Below are positions 36,201-48,960 of a stretch of 64,000 nt of DNA, piece by piece; position 1 is the first letter of the stretch, and every line of letters begins with the position of its first letter. The position numbers were made by a program, and so were the translations under genes. Origin of the DNA: Hirsutella rhossiliensis (Eukaryota; Ascomycota; Sordariomycetes; Hypocreales; Ophiocordycipitaceae). Below the pieces are notes generated by a model. It was given only the letters and a program-made list of their open reading frames with translations, did not search any database and was not told the origin of the DNA. The stretch lies in assembly GCF_020360975.1 (NCBI RefSeq), contig NW_025408669.1, forward strand, positions 310,001-374,000, written 5' to 3'.

Positions 36201-36993
36201 ATAGGATTAAGACTTTAAATAAAATCGTGCTTAATAAGATAATTATAAAAGAGTATTTAAAGAAGTTTAAAAAGAATAAGGAAGGTTAGTAGTACTTTAC
36301 TAAGGACGACTAGTTACTCTAGGATAAGATTACTTTTAATAAGAGGAGGAAGGAAGAAATAATAAATAAAGTAGATAATTTACTACTCCTACTAAGTAGA
36401 AAAGCTTTAGATTAAATAGTACTATAGTTATAATAACTCCTTAATAAACCTTAGAAAGATTAAAGCTAGGAAGAGGAAAAAGAGCGACTATAGATACCTT
36501 AGAGAGGCCTAAGGTATACGATCGAGGTTTAGCTACCGTAACTTAGTAAAGTAAAAAAAGATCTTTACGTAAGAGCCCTAAAGACGCTAATCTAATAAGA
36601 AAAGAAGGAGGTAAAAAGGAGCTAGGGAGGAAAAAGTAGTAAAGATAAAAATCTATAAGTATTATAAGAAGTACGCTAGAACCTAACTAGTAACTAAGGT
36701 ACCGTTTAACTATTTAATCGAAGGATAACTATAGTAGCTAAGATATTTATAAGCGCCTTACTTACTACCTTATCGTTTTAAATTTTTACTTAAAGCTCCT
36801 TAAGTAAATAAAGATAATATTTCCTACCCTTCCCTACTAATAACCTACCCTTTACTACCTTAAAGAAAATAAATAGAGATATAATTAAATAATAAAGTAA
36901 GAAAATAAATATTCTTACTACCTACCTTTTTTAAAAATAGAATTTTTTACTTTATAAATAGGGATATTTATTCTTTATTATAAAGGGGGAAAA
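33264..36993 (+). pseudogene. Gypsy-A pol remnant (reverse transcriptase, RNase H, integrase), 5'-truncated
   Basis: One plus-strand frame with stops at Gln/Trp positions reads as a Ty3/gypsy polyprotein. The segment before and including the first reverse transcriptase box has VDLAIAPPQVIK-like and GPYKNPFFLVVKKDSRLYF phrases (about 33560-33750), followed by LSFLDLFLGYN (about 33870). RNase H (about 34500-34790) has KRRPIRFKSK and KREYKAILTTLKRLRIYLY. The integrase (about 35260-36130) has a KECQ-like zinc-finger end and VRxKEVTVGAITKFI-type core text. The C-terminal part ends near 36290. Gag and protease are missing. The next 700 bp to 36993 hold no recognised domain and end in a purine tract (AAAGGGGGAAA) before a probable LTR. 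It is dead by RIP. Confidence 0.75.
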
Positions 36994-37269
36994 CTATAGT
37001 AGCGAAAATAAACGCGCCTATAAGATAAATTTTAATATATTTTCGACTTACTAAATTAAACGTATATAACCTTAAGAGAAAAACTTTTACTACTAAAGAT
37101 AGCGACTAGATAAGGCTACTTACTCTTAGTAAACCTATTATAGACTACTATAAAGCGAACTTAAAGACTATTTAATTATTACTTAAGAGAGCTTATTAAA
37201 CCTATATAATCTCTTTCTAAGTAAAATAAGCGTAAGGTTAATTTCCTCCCTTCCTTTAAATCCTTAGTA
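36994..37269 (+). repeat. Probable 3' LTR start of Gypsy-A
   Basis: TATAGTAGCGAAAATAAACG follows the purine tract, the usual place for the LTR; TA would be the mutated TG. No second copy is present in the window, so the length and end are unknown. Confidence 0.4.
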
Positions 37270-38350
37270 GGACTAAAGGATTAAGGATATTATAAAGAAG
37301 ATAAAAGGCAGTCTTATTACTAATATACTTATTATAAAATTTATTAGTCTTAAGGTTAGTATAGAAATTATAACTATATATATAGTTAGCGAGTCTATTA
37401 AGGTTATAAGTAGCCCTATAGTATCTAGGGAAGTACTATTATTTATAAATAGGCGCCTTAGTTAAATCCTAGATATAGTTAGCGTAAGAGCCGCCGGTAG
37501 TACTTAGAAGAGAGATATACTTATAAAAAGGAAATATAACGTACTTATAAGTAGAAGTTATAGTTATCTAATAAGTTCGAATATACCCTTAATAAAAGCA
37601 AGGATTATAAGTTCTATATAAAGTAATTAAGACTACTTAAGAGTATTCTTACCGCCCTAAACTAAGCTAAAAAAAGAAGTATTTATATAGATAAGCGATT
37701 TTTATAAGGATATAGGTTACTAGCTAACGTCTATAATAAAGGGTATAGAAGACGATTTAATTATACTAACTTAGCGTACTCTTAAGAAAGTAAGAGAAAA
37801 GAGAGTAACCGCGCGCTTTAATCCTAATAATATTAGGAGCTTCTAAGAAAACCTATAACTAAAAGGCAATTTCTATATAAATTAAAAACCCTTAGTAACC
37901 GATATTATTTTTACTATAGACCTAGGTCTTAAAGTAACTATAGATCTATAAATAAAGACGGTTAAAACGAGCTAAGCGAGATTAAATAAGTTAGATAGTT
38001 ATTACTTAAAAGTACTTTATATAAAAAGGAAAGACCTTAGTATAATAATTCTAAGTAAGAAGAGTAGTAGTAATAAAGGAAGGTTATAGAAGAGTAGTAA
38101 AAGAGAGGTTAACGATATTTAGTAGCTCTTTAGTTTTAAGTTTAGCGGTCTTATAAGATATAATAAGGAAAAAGAGGTAGTTATAAAAGGAGAAGATAAG
38201 AGGTAGCGGTCTAAAGAAATAAAGAAGATAAAGGAGAGAAGAGGAAATAAAAGAATAAAAAAAGTAAAGAGGAAAAGAAAAGGGCAAAGATTAAATAGCT
38301 CCTTAATTAATAACTAGTAAAAGAAGCTATTTAAGTATAACCCTTAAATA
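37270..38350 (+). pseudogene. Unassigned RIP-mutated reading frame 1
   Basis: A plus-strand frame of about 350 codons has TAA/TAG in place of probable Gln/Trp, so it was once coding. I do not recognise the family. Readable phrases include RVTARFNPNNIRSF near 37810 and FTIDLGLKVTIDL near 37910. The last ~90 codons (from about 38050) are very rich in Lys, Arg and Glu, from a purine-rich tract, and suggest a basic nuclear or nucleic-acid-binding tail. The motif CCGCGCGCTTTAAT occurs near 37810 and again near 38398. It may be an ORF of the same unknown element as 38640-41090. Confidence 0.45.
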
Positions 38351-38639
38351 CGCTTAAGACCTTACTACTATAGAGGCTAGCTAAAGTAACTAATAACCGC
38401 GCGCTTTAATAACTATTTATTCCTCTTACTATACCCTCCTTCTTCCTTCTTTCTTCTTCCTTCTATATATATATATATATATATACTTTATACGCTTCCT
38501 TACTTATAATAATCCCTTTTACTAATATAACTCTTATATATATATATAATACCTTCTTAGCCTCTTAGCGTTATTACTTAGAACTACTTACCTTAACTAT
38601 TTAATCTTATCTTCTCCTTCTCTTTTACTTACTTTACCC
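38351..38639. other. Spacer with TA microsatellite
   Basis: This lies between the two unassigned frames. It has a CT-rich run, then (TA)n at about 38464-38485 and another TA run near 38535-38548. No gene seen. Confidence 0.6.
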
Positions 38640-41090
38640 TTTCCTAAGATATAGCGGCGAACCTAAATAATATCCTAGGCCTAGCTATAGACCTCCTTAA
38701 GAATACTACTATCTTCTTTAATATACTATTATTTAAGAGTAAGAGCTTTATTTTACCTACTTACTATAGCGAAGTTAAAGTAAAAGGTAGTAAAGGGCGC
38801 TTTTATACTAAAGATAAGGAAAAGTTTATAGACTAAGACTAATAAGATATTTATAGGTAGAAGTAACCTCCTTAGTATATCTATAAAGACTATTAGTACC
38901 TAATACTAATAGGCCTTATTAAACGGCGGGATATTACCCTTAAAGACGCTCGGATAATATATAAGGGCGTTAAAACGATAAACGGATTTACTAGGAATAA
39001 GGCCCGCTAAGAAGAGTATATTATTAATATATATAACCTTCTCTAAAAAGCTATTAATAAATAATAAGCTATAAGCTTTAGCCTTAGCGCGATAATTAAG
39101 ATCTTAATAAGAGGTATTAAGAATATAGTATACCTTTTACCTTACCTATTATCGGTTTATACTAACTATTAAGGGGAACCTATTAAAGATATAGAAGATA
39201 GATATATAAAGTACTATAAATACCTAAATAATAAGGAGTATTTATATAAGTTTACCGCTCTTACCTTTAACCTTAGTTGCTTTATATATAAATAAAGGTA
39301 TATAACTAGAGTTATTAACTTTTTAGTAGGACTAAATAAAAGGGGACTCTACTAAGGAGCGTTCCTTTAAGACTATAAGGAAGGAAACTTAGTCGTTTTT
39401 AATACTTAAAAAGAGAGACGGCACGCTAGACTTTATATATTCCTATAAGTATAGTAGTAGTTTCTTTATATCCTCTAAGTTCCTTATCTTTACTTATATA
39501 CTAGTCCTTTATACCGCTTAGTAGGAAGGGTAGGAATATAGCTACTTAGCCTTAATAATAATCTAATACTAGGTTAAAAGCATAGCTAAGCTATACCTTA
39601 CGATAATTAAGTAGCGATGCTTAAAGGTTAAAGTAATTCTAAAGTAAAGGTATAGGGTAATATAAGAAGCCTTATAAATAAATAAAATCTTATACTAAGA
39701 CTAGTATTTCTTTAAGCTAGATAAGAGGATAAGTATAAAAGGCTACGTAAATAGGCTAATATATAGAATCTAAGCTATTACGGCGAACGAACTTAATTAT
39801 ATATAAGCGATATTATAAGGTAATAGAGTTTCCTAGTAGTTTAATAGTAGGGTTAGACGACTATAAAGGATACTATTTAATTAAGGTTTAATAACTTTTA
39901 GTAAAGTCTTTCTTATAAGGATTTCTAGGTATAAACGGATTTACTAATATAACTATATTATTCTAAGAGATTAAGAAGAATAAGACCTCTAGGAAGTCCT
40001 AGAGGTAGTTAACTTTTAAGATAAGCTTAGCGGATAGAAACTATCGCTTTAAAGAGATATAGAACTAGCTTATATAGTAAAGAGAGTAAGAAAAGAGCTA
40101 ACTACGCTAGCTACCCTTATAGAGTAACCTAACCTAATCGCTTAAGCTATATATAGTTTCTTTATAAAACTCCTCCTTAAAAAGACCTTTAACTATCTAA
40201 TCGCGCTAATAGGAATTAAGAATAAGCCTAGACTATTATTACCTTAAGCGTTAATTAAATTAAGCTCCTTATTTAAACTAAGTAGCCTTTCCTTAAGTAA
40301 CCTTAAAATAAGATCCTTACCTTAGAATCTATAAAAGAGAGAGCTAAGCGCCCTTACTAGTCTCTTTATTTATATAGAAACAATGCCTTTATTTTCCCTA
40401 TTAAATATATAGCTAATTAAGCTTACTCCTTACCTACTACTAACGACCCCTTTAAATATATAGAGGAGCGAAAGACTTATAACCGTACCCCTGCTAATAG
40501 TCTAATAAGAAGCTAGTAGGGAAGAAAGGTAGATAGCGCGGCTACTAACTCGCCCTAAGACTCCGAAATTACTAGGCGCTCGGTTAATTACCCTAAGGCT
40601 AAAGACTTTAGTAACGCCTATAGCGCGCCCCGTTACTCCTTAGAAACGAAGTATAGTAATAGCCTTTCTAGCTATAGTCCTTATAAAGTTTATACTAGGC
40701 TTTAAACCCTCCTAGGTTAAAGGAGTTAAAAACCTAGGAATATATTAGAATTACTATTAAGATATTAACGACTATAATTCTATATATTTATAAAGGACTA
40801 CTAATCATAGGATAACGACTAGTCTATAAGACTCTATAGCTTATTTAATCTAGCTATACTTAAAGCTATAGACTAATAAAGATACTAATTACTTTATTTC
40901 CTTAACGCCCTTAAGAATAATAAGCGCGAATACTTAAGAGCGTATATAAGGGGTAGTAGATAATTATCTAAAGAAGGAAGTATATAAGTAAAGATAGGAA
41001 AGAGCTAAATAAGTAGCTTATAAGTAAAGGGAGGAATAAATAACGTAAAGGGAAAGGATTATAGTAAAGGAGAAAAGTTTTATCGACGGT
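38640..41090 (+). pseudogene. Unassigned RIP-mutated reading frame 2
   Basis: From about 38650 to 39430 a plus-strand frame stays open apart from Gln/Trp-type stops. It contains phrases such as LIGLIKRRDITLKDARIIY (about 38910), FTRNKAR and LTFNLSCFIYK (about 39270). From about 39430 a second frame, shifted by one, looks coding to about 41000 (for example VGLDDYKGYYLIK near 39850). The total would be about 800 codons. I cannot place it in a family: it lacks the reverse transcriptase boxes seen elsewhere in this window, and I see no clear transposase triad. Some CA/TG remain (about 39580-39620, 40380, 40490), so RIP is lighter than in Copia-B. Confidence 0.4.
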
Positions 41091-41584
41091 TTATTTACTT
41101 ACTTATATACTTAGGAAGAGAGCCTTACCTATTATTATCGCGCCCTTTCTATTAGTATCTTAGGTTAGAAAGTCGCTAGGGAGGAGTTTAATAGGTAAGA
41201 TTATACGCTTATAGATATTAGCCCGTTAAAAGGATAAGACCCTTAGTACTCCCCTTTTAACTTACTTCTAAGTATACTTAAAGGCGTTATAAAGACCTCG
41301 ATTATCTAATTAAGTATCTTCCTTAATTATAGTTAATTTAAATTTTTATTTTTTTTCCCTTTTAAAGTAAAGACCGCTAGTTACGCGACTTTAATAGAAA
41401 TAAAGAGGTATAAAGTAAAGAAATCTCTAAGACTTATATTTATAACCTAAGGCCCTTAGAGCTATATATAGGACCGATAATTAGATAATTATATAGTTAA
41501 TTACTTTATTAATCCTTAGCTATATACTATATATACTTTAGGTATATACCCTCGTCCTTATTAAACTACTAATAGCTATTTAAG
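41091..41584. other. RIP-mutated flank left of Gypsy-B
   Basis: No recognisable gene or repeat partner. It contains a T-rich run near 41345 and short TA runs. It ends at TTAAG, the probable target duplication of Gypsy-B. Confidence 0.5.
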
Positions 41585-42992
41585 TATTATAGGATACCTT
41601 ATAGTTAATAATCTAAGTACCTATAATAATATTTACTTCCTTTAAGGAAGTTACCCTTAACTCCTTAAGGCTCCTTATAAAAAAAGGAACCTAGAAGCTA
41701 CTAAGTAAACTCTAAGAAATTACTTAGAAATCCTAGAAATAATAACTAAGCGGATTATATAGATATTTTATAGAGATTTCCCTTAGGGATATATTATATA
41801 AGGAATATACTACGATTTCCTAATAAATAATAGCTCCTTAGGGACTATATTAATATTTCCTTAAGAAGTTACTATAAGAATATAGTAAGGAAATTATAGA
41901 GAAATACCTATGCCTACCTAAGGAAAATACTAGGAAATACTATTAATACGTTATACTATTATTATATAATTATAAGGTTAAGATATTACTTAGTTAAAGC
42001 CCTATAAGAATATACCCTTATATTCCTATTTTACTGTTATAAAGAAATAATAGGCATAGGGAGGCTTTATAGAATAAGCTAGTAAAAAGAGGCTCTATAA
42101 TATAGTCTAAGGGAATAACCCTTAAAAGACAAAGACCTCTACTAGACATCTATATCTTCCTCTAGGAAAAGCGGGTTAGGATAAGCCTATCCCTATAAAT
42201 AAAAATATGTCTTTTATATATAAGTCAATTACGAGCAGAACGGATACCCTATTGCCTATTTTGGCCTAGCGGTTCCGAAGATATCCGCGATACGAGAATA
42301 GGTAGGGCATAGAACATTCTAGTTAAATCCACTACTTATGCTAGAACCCATAGTCTTACGTTAACCATCACGCTATAATCAGACCACCTACTAAGTTAGG
42401 AAGATATACTATAGATAGAGCTTTTCAAGCACCATAGAATGTGCTAGAAAGCTAACTAATTAGTCTACTAGTAGGCGAGCAATAGTCTATAAAAGACGAA
42501 GGATTTCCCTAGGAGTAGTAGATAGAATAAGTAAGTTTGCAAGCATCTTTTATAACGCTATTCTTTTAATATATTATTTAGCCCCTTATATGCTCGTTAT
42601 AAATTCCGGACGAAATCCTACCCTATACTCCTTCGACCGATCCTTCCGCTTACGTTATCGACTACCTAATTCTACGCTTATTGCTTATACCTTCTTATAA
42701 GCCCTAAGTAAGGTTTTATGCTTATTATAGTATATTTAGAGGATAGAGAACTTATTAGATCTTAGGTAAGTAGAGAAGAATATAGATAGTTACTACTACT
42801 CTTACTTTAACTTATAAGACTAGTAGCTAGTTTATATTTAACGCGCGTAATAATATATAGTAGCTAGTCTATATAATATATTTAATTATATATAGTAGCT
42901 AGTTTATTTAGTTACTTATTAAACCTATACTAAATCTAAGTAGACGGCTAGGTTAAAGTACTAGCCCTATACTAAGGGACTAGCATATAATA
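41585..42992 (+). repeat. 5' LTR of Gypsy-B, interrupted by a solo LTR
   Basis: The two pieces 41585-42002 and 42705-42992 align with the continuous 3' LTR (51420-52125). Without the insertion the length is exactly 706 bp. RIP-type differences separate the two LTRs. Confidence 0.92.
42003..42699 (+). mobile_element. Solo LTR, 697 bp, RIP-poor, inside the Gypsy-B 5' LTR
   Basis: It is flanked by AGCCC (41998-42002 and 42700-42704), a 5-bp target duplication. The ends TATAAGAA and TTCTTATA are inverted repeats, probably TGTAAGAA/TTCTTACA originally. Much of it keeps CA and TG (about 42160-42560), so RIP hardly touched it. A TATA-like CTATAAAAG lies near 42489, and AAATCCTACCCTATACTCC near 42615 is shared with the Copia-A LTR near 54873. 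It is therefore a relative of the Copia-A LTR family left after LTR-LTR recombination. No internal region remains. Confidence 0.85.
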
Positions 42993-42999
42993 AATAGTA

Positions 43000-45900
43000 G
43001 TAATTTTAATTCCCCTAACTATTTATTCTCCTAAAGTCTATACTTAGTAGAATAAAGGATAAAGAATAAGGAAACGGATAAGTTAATATTAACCTATAAA
43101 CCTTAATATCTTCTTAGGAAGAAAGCTCTTACTTATATACTAACGAATACTAGCTTCTTAATCTCTTTTTATAAAAGAAATACTTAGGGAACTTTAGATA
43201 AAGGTAGAACTTTAATATATTAAAGCTTAAGTAATATAAAGCTTTTACTAGCGGTTAGAAAGATACCTATTTCTAGGATATTTCTTATTAAGTTCCTATA
43301 GAAATAAGAGATAGCTAGATCGCTTACCTTAGTAGTAAGAAGAATACTTAAAGGAATTAAGAGCGGAACTTCTATAATATAACTTACTAGCTTACTTAGC
43401 TAATTATTAAAACCTATAAGAACGAATTAATAACCTAGAATACGTTCTAGTAATAAAATAATATTAGCTATAAGTAATAAAGCTATATAGAAATCGGTAT
43501 AGTATAGCCTCCCTTACCTTACTTTAACTACCTTTATTAAAAGGATAAAGCCTTAAAAGTTTACTAAACTACGATAAATAAAATAAAAAAGAACCTTTAA
43601 ATAATACTACCCTTAGCGGTACGTTTATAATAATAACCTTAGTAAGCTAGCTAGTAAGTTTAATTATAGAAGAAGCTCTTATAAGATTATTAGTAAAAGC
43701 TATAGTAAGAGAAACTAAGGATAATACTATAATAAACCCTCTTTAAGCACCCTTAGTATATATTAAACTAAAAGATATAAGGAAGTTTAACCTTACTAGC
43801 CCCTTTAATATAACGTTTAACGTCCTTAAAAAAACTAAGAAAATAATTATATATAGAAGCGTCGATTAATTTATCGATTCCCTAAAGCGGGTAGCTATTT
43901 ATAGACTAGAATACGCTAATAAACTAGCGATATTAATCCTTAGCTTACTCCGCGGAACCGCTATTAAATAGTATTTTAGTAATCTTAGTAAATCTAACTA
44001 AGCTATACTTTATACCTTAGACTAAGGATATACCGCTTAGTATACTAAACTATAAAAACGCTTTACTATCTAGCTAAAAGTAGCTTTAAGATCGTTTTAA
44101 ATAAAATAATTTACTACCTTAAATATTATAAATAAAGCCGACTTCTATAAATAGATATTAAAGCTCCGCTAAAAAGTAAAAGTAGTGCTATACTTAAAAT
44201 AGTACCTTACTATACTAGTCTATTAATAACTAAACGTATTACTATAAGAATTATTCTATTAACCTATTAGTTTAAAATTATTTAATACCTAGATTAATAA
44301 CTATAAGTAACTTATCTTATAGTTAGAAACTAAGCTAACGGTTAGGTTATAAGGGAAGATATATAACGTAGTAAAAGGACGTATATAAGGTAGGTTACGC
44401 GAAACTAAGAATAAGACTATAGTAAACTTTACCTTATTTATAACTAAACTAACTAGTTAGAAACCCTAGGAATAAGGATAATTTTAATAAAAAGAAAATA
44501 TAATAACTATATTAAGATAGAATAATCTACGCTAAGTAAACATAGGCTTAGTATTAAACTAGTTAACTAGTCCTTAAACTAGACTATAGCCTTAGGATTT
44601 AAAACTAAAGGAGGGCTCTTAGGAAAACCTAATTATTATTAACCTTGCCTATTAGCTTTAAGCGGCACTAATTAATAACTAGGGCGGGATCTATCTTTCC
44701 TAGGAAATATAAAACTAGATCTTATTTACCTAGGATAAAGGGCTAAAAGATAAGGATACTACCGCTAATATAAGAGAAGAAACTAAAGAAATAAAAGATA
44801 AGATCTTATTTATTCCTAATATAATAGAAGTAGAACCTATAGGACTAAGCCGTTTGCCTAGAATACTAAGGAACTAGCTAACTATAAGAGCGGCGCTATA
44901 AACCGAAATATTAGATCTATTAAAGCTATCTTAGTTTATATACGCTTAGATATCTATCTTTAAAACTAAAGGCCTAGACTAGCTATTAAAAATATATATA
45001 GACTTTAGTATAGCCTACTCTATAATTAAGGAAGACTAGCTTATCTACTTTACTAATATAACCCTTAATATAACTTAGTAGGTCCTACTATCTAGTATAG
45101 GGAAAAGCTAAACTAAAGGTTAAGCGACCTTAATAATTAATATCCTAGGGAAATAAAGAATAGGATTTAAGGTTAGGTAATTTACTATCGGCGCTTAGGT
45201 AGTTTAGACCCTATCTATAGAATTATTACTTAAATAAGATTTCTTAGTATTAAATAAAGTTAATATCTTAAACTTTAAGGGAATAATATCTATTAGCTTA
45301 TATAGTAACTTAATAGTTATAGCTCGCTTAACCTAATAGAGCTATATAATTTATTATTAAGTTATATACTAAGTTAATATCGACGTCCTTATATATAAGA
45401 TAAAACGCTTACTAACGTAAATTAAGAGTATACTAAGGGATCGTAACTTAGTATTTTTTCTAAAAGACCTATTATTAGCCTATAACTTAATCTAAGGTAT
45501 AACTCTAGTTATAATAGTTAATACTACCGCTCGCTATATAAGATTTAAGAAAGGATAGTACGTAGGAATACTAATAGACCTTAGTAGTAAAATATAGTTT
45601 TTATAGATCGACCTACCTAAGGAAACCCTAGCTAAGGTAACTCTAACTAAAGAGCTAGCTATATAAAAGACTATAGAATATAGCGACCTATACTAAGATA
45701 CTAACCTATTAATAGAAACCCTAAAAGAAAGAAGCCCTAAGTCTATTAAAAGGGAACTCCTTTTATAGATATATAAATAGACTCTAAACTATAAGATTAG
45801 GATTTTATAAGACTATAGCCTCTTAGAAATAACTACTTTAAAAGATATTAAAATCTATAATTAAGACCCTATATTTATAGAAAAGATTTAATATACGGTC

Positions 45901-48900
45901 GCTTCTTTCTTAACCTTATAGAAGGACTAAGGTACTATTAAGGTCTACCTAAACTACTATATATATATTCCGCTAATAGAAACTTAGTACTTACGAAAAC
46001 TAGCGTTTAAGGCTTACCTACTTAGCTAAAAAGATAAGGCACTAATTAACTAGACTTATAAGGACCTATACTAAAAAGGGTATATAAAATAGGCTATAAA
46101 GGTAACCTTATTCGCTTACCTTATATTTATAGTTTAAAGAACTATATATAGTAACGAAAAGGGCTAAATAGTAATAGACCTATACGCTCTTAATAGTATA
46201 GCTATCTTAGACGCTTACTTAATACTACTTTAAGGAGATATAATCTAGAAGCTATAAGGGAAATACTTTATTTCTATTATAAACGCTTAGTCTTTCTTTT
46301 ATTAGTTCTTTATCTATAAAGAGTATTATAAAAGGTTTCTAGTAATTAGCTATAAAAGTTTAAAACGACTAATAGTAGCTTTAATAAGATATAAGAACTT
46401 ACTTATATATATCTAAAGATTTATAGACTAAATCCTCTAAGAATATATAGAATATTCCTTTAAGTATATTAATAATATTATAATATACTTAGATATAAAA
46501 GATAACTATATTTATTACTTCTAGGCTATCTTTTAACTCTTTATAAACTATAACCTAGCCCTAGCTAAATCGAAATTATTCCTAAGCTACTTATTTATAG
46601 AACTATTAGAATTTTAAGTTAATAGTATTAGCTTAATAAATACTAAAGAATAAGTATAGGTATTATAAGATATAGAGTTTCTAAATACCTTATAAGTACT
46701 AGAAAAGTAGCTCGGCTTAGTTAACTAGCTATAGTACTTAATAGCTTACTTCTCCTAAAGAGTAAAAGCGCTCTAGGTTTAAAAAACAGCGATATTTAAA
46801 GAAGTATAAGATAGTTAAGCGCTACTTAAAGGATCGGTAAGGAATAGATTTACCTTTAAGGTAATATACTAACTATCCTTAGTAGAGGAATAAGCCTTCT
46901 AAGATATTATAAACGCTCTTATAAAACTAATATAGCTATACTATTTTAACCTATAATAGCTATTATTCCTATAAATCGATGCTAGCTATAAGCTAGGCTT
47001 TATAGTAGTAGCCTTTTACTTTCTACTAAGGGTATACTAAAACCTAGGAAGGACCCCGCCCTAAATAAGTATTTAGCTAATCCTTTACTTTAGTAAACGC
47101 TTAACTAATAAAGAGCCTAAATACTAGCTTACTAAACTTAAAGTCGCTTATCTTTCCTAGGTATATTAAAAGCTCTAGTTATATATTATCTTTACTTTAC
47201 TATTAAAGGTTATTATACTAACTAACTATATTAATATAAGCGTAATCCTAAAGTAAATATCGCTATTTACTACTAATATAAAAACGAATAATTAGCTTAT
47301 ACTTACTTTATAATACCTTAGCTAGTTTCCCTTAAAGGTCTATTATATTCCTAGAACTATAAATATCCTTACTAATATACTATCTTAACTACTATCTATA
47401 ATACCTAGGAAATATAAACCTAGGGAATTAGATAGCGTTTAAGAAGATAAAGCGCTAGTCGAATATATATATATAGTTATAGAATCCTTTATTTAACCTA
47501 ACCTATACTAAAAGATCTAAGAAGTATACGTAGAAGAACTTAAGTAAGCTAGTATACTAAAGTAGCTTAAAAGTAATAAGTCTTAGGTCGGTCTCTTATT
47601 TATTTAGTAGAATAAGTTACTTTACTTAGTTAAGTTTAAAGGTCGTTATTAGCTCTATATCTCTACTACCTATACTAAGGAAATTATCGCTAATAACTAT
47701 ATATATAAATTTTACCTTAGATAGTAAAGGATATAAAAGGAGTTATCTTTTACGTTTACTATTACTAGCCTTAAGAAACTTATTAATAGCTTTATTAATA
47801 AGTATAACGCTTACTATAAGAACTAAACTAACTAGTTAAAGGCCCTTAATAAGTTAGTTCTAATTACTTTCTTAGCTTTACCTTTTTATATAATTACTAT
47901 AGATTTTATTATAAGACTCTTAGATATCCCTATAAACCGAACTCTATAAATACTATTTATTAAGGTCTATTTTCATATACTATTAATAGTAACTAATAAG
48001 TTCTTAAAAATAAAGCTCCTTATCTTAAGCTATAACTAGTTTACTATAGAAGACTAAGCTAAGGCACTATTTACTAAGTTAATATACTATAACTAAGGGA
48101 TTCTTACTTAAATTATCTTTAACTAAGACCTTAAGTTCCTTTTAGCGTTTTAGAAATAACTATAGATAGCGTATAGGTCTAAGTTATTAGTATCTATAGC
48201 TTAGTATCCTTAGACTAACGGCTTATTAAAACGATATAACTAAGTAGTTAAAACTATACTTTAGTTCTTTATAACCGACTTCTTATCTTATTAATAGGTT
48301 AATATATTATTACTACTTTAATTTACCTTTAATAACTCTTACTCCTTAGTAATTAATACCTCTTTAAGCGAGCTATTAACTAGGATATAAATAAACGATA
48401 GTAGGCGATACCTTAGAGAAGGCCCCTTATAATTAGATAGGGAGATACTCTAAGACTAGGCTAGGATCTCGATCGCTCTAGCTTAAGTAAGAATAAAAAA
48501 GCGGTATAATATAAAGTACTAAGTACTAGAGTTTAAGCTTAGAGACTAGGTATAGCTCTAGCTAGGGAAAGGATATAGTATAGCTAATAGATAGGTAGTA
48601 AAGTTAAAGGAACGCTATATAAGACCGTTTAAAGTCCTTAAATAGATTAGCTATTTAGCTTACTACCTTAACTTAGCTAGATCCTTAAATATCTATAATA
48701 TTATTTCTATTATATAGCTATAGCTAGCTAAACGATTAAATGCTTAACCTAGCTTAGAACCTAATACTAACTACTAGGAAGTTAAAAGAATCCTTAACTT
48801 TAGAACTTATAAATGTAGCTAAGGGACTACTTATATAAAATACCTTATTAGCTAGAAAGGCTAGCTAAGTAACTATAATTCCTAGGTAGCCGCTAAGGAT

Positions 48901-48960
48901 ATAATAGCTAAAGACCTTATTAAAGAATTTAATATATAGTAAGGAGCGTTATAAGGTTAT
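43000..48960 (+). pseudogene. Gypsy-B gag-pol with C-terminal chromodomain, RIP-broken
   Basis: The frame is traceable despite stops at Gln/Trp codons. The capsid-type gag lies at about 43690-44130 and the aspartic protease at about 44930-45250. The reverse transcriptase (about 46060-46600) contains GKYFISIINA and YINNIIIYLDI, the latter the Tyr-x-Asp-Asp box mutated to Asn-Asn. RNase H (about 46930-47340) contains LQIDASYKLGF and NILTN. The integrase (about 47500-48420) has YPQTNGLLKRYN, the catalytic-Glu region with Glu changed to Lys. The chromodomain lies at 48771-48935 and reads EVKRILNFRTYK, then IKYLIS-stop-KG-stop, where stops replace the two conserved Trp. Chromodomains steer integration to methylated-histone chromatin in chromoviruses. 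Non-functional. Confidence 0.85.

Noticed and set aside
38084..38287. 67-codon minus-strand frame rich in Phe, Leu and Ser
   Set aside because: It is the complement of a purine-rich tract that on the plus strand reads as the basic tail of the unassigned frame.
37270..41090. Starship-type giant mobile element with a captain recombinase
   Set aside because: No tyrosine-recombinase motif could be recognised in the mutated frames; kept only as a test to run.
42003..42699. Reading the TTATAAGCCC at the right end of the solo LTR as a retained primer binding site
   Set aside because: AGCCC there is the target duplication also present at the left end and in the intact 3' LTR of Gypsy-B, so the resemblance is coincidental.
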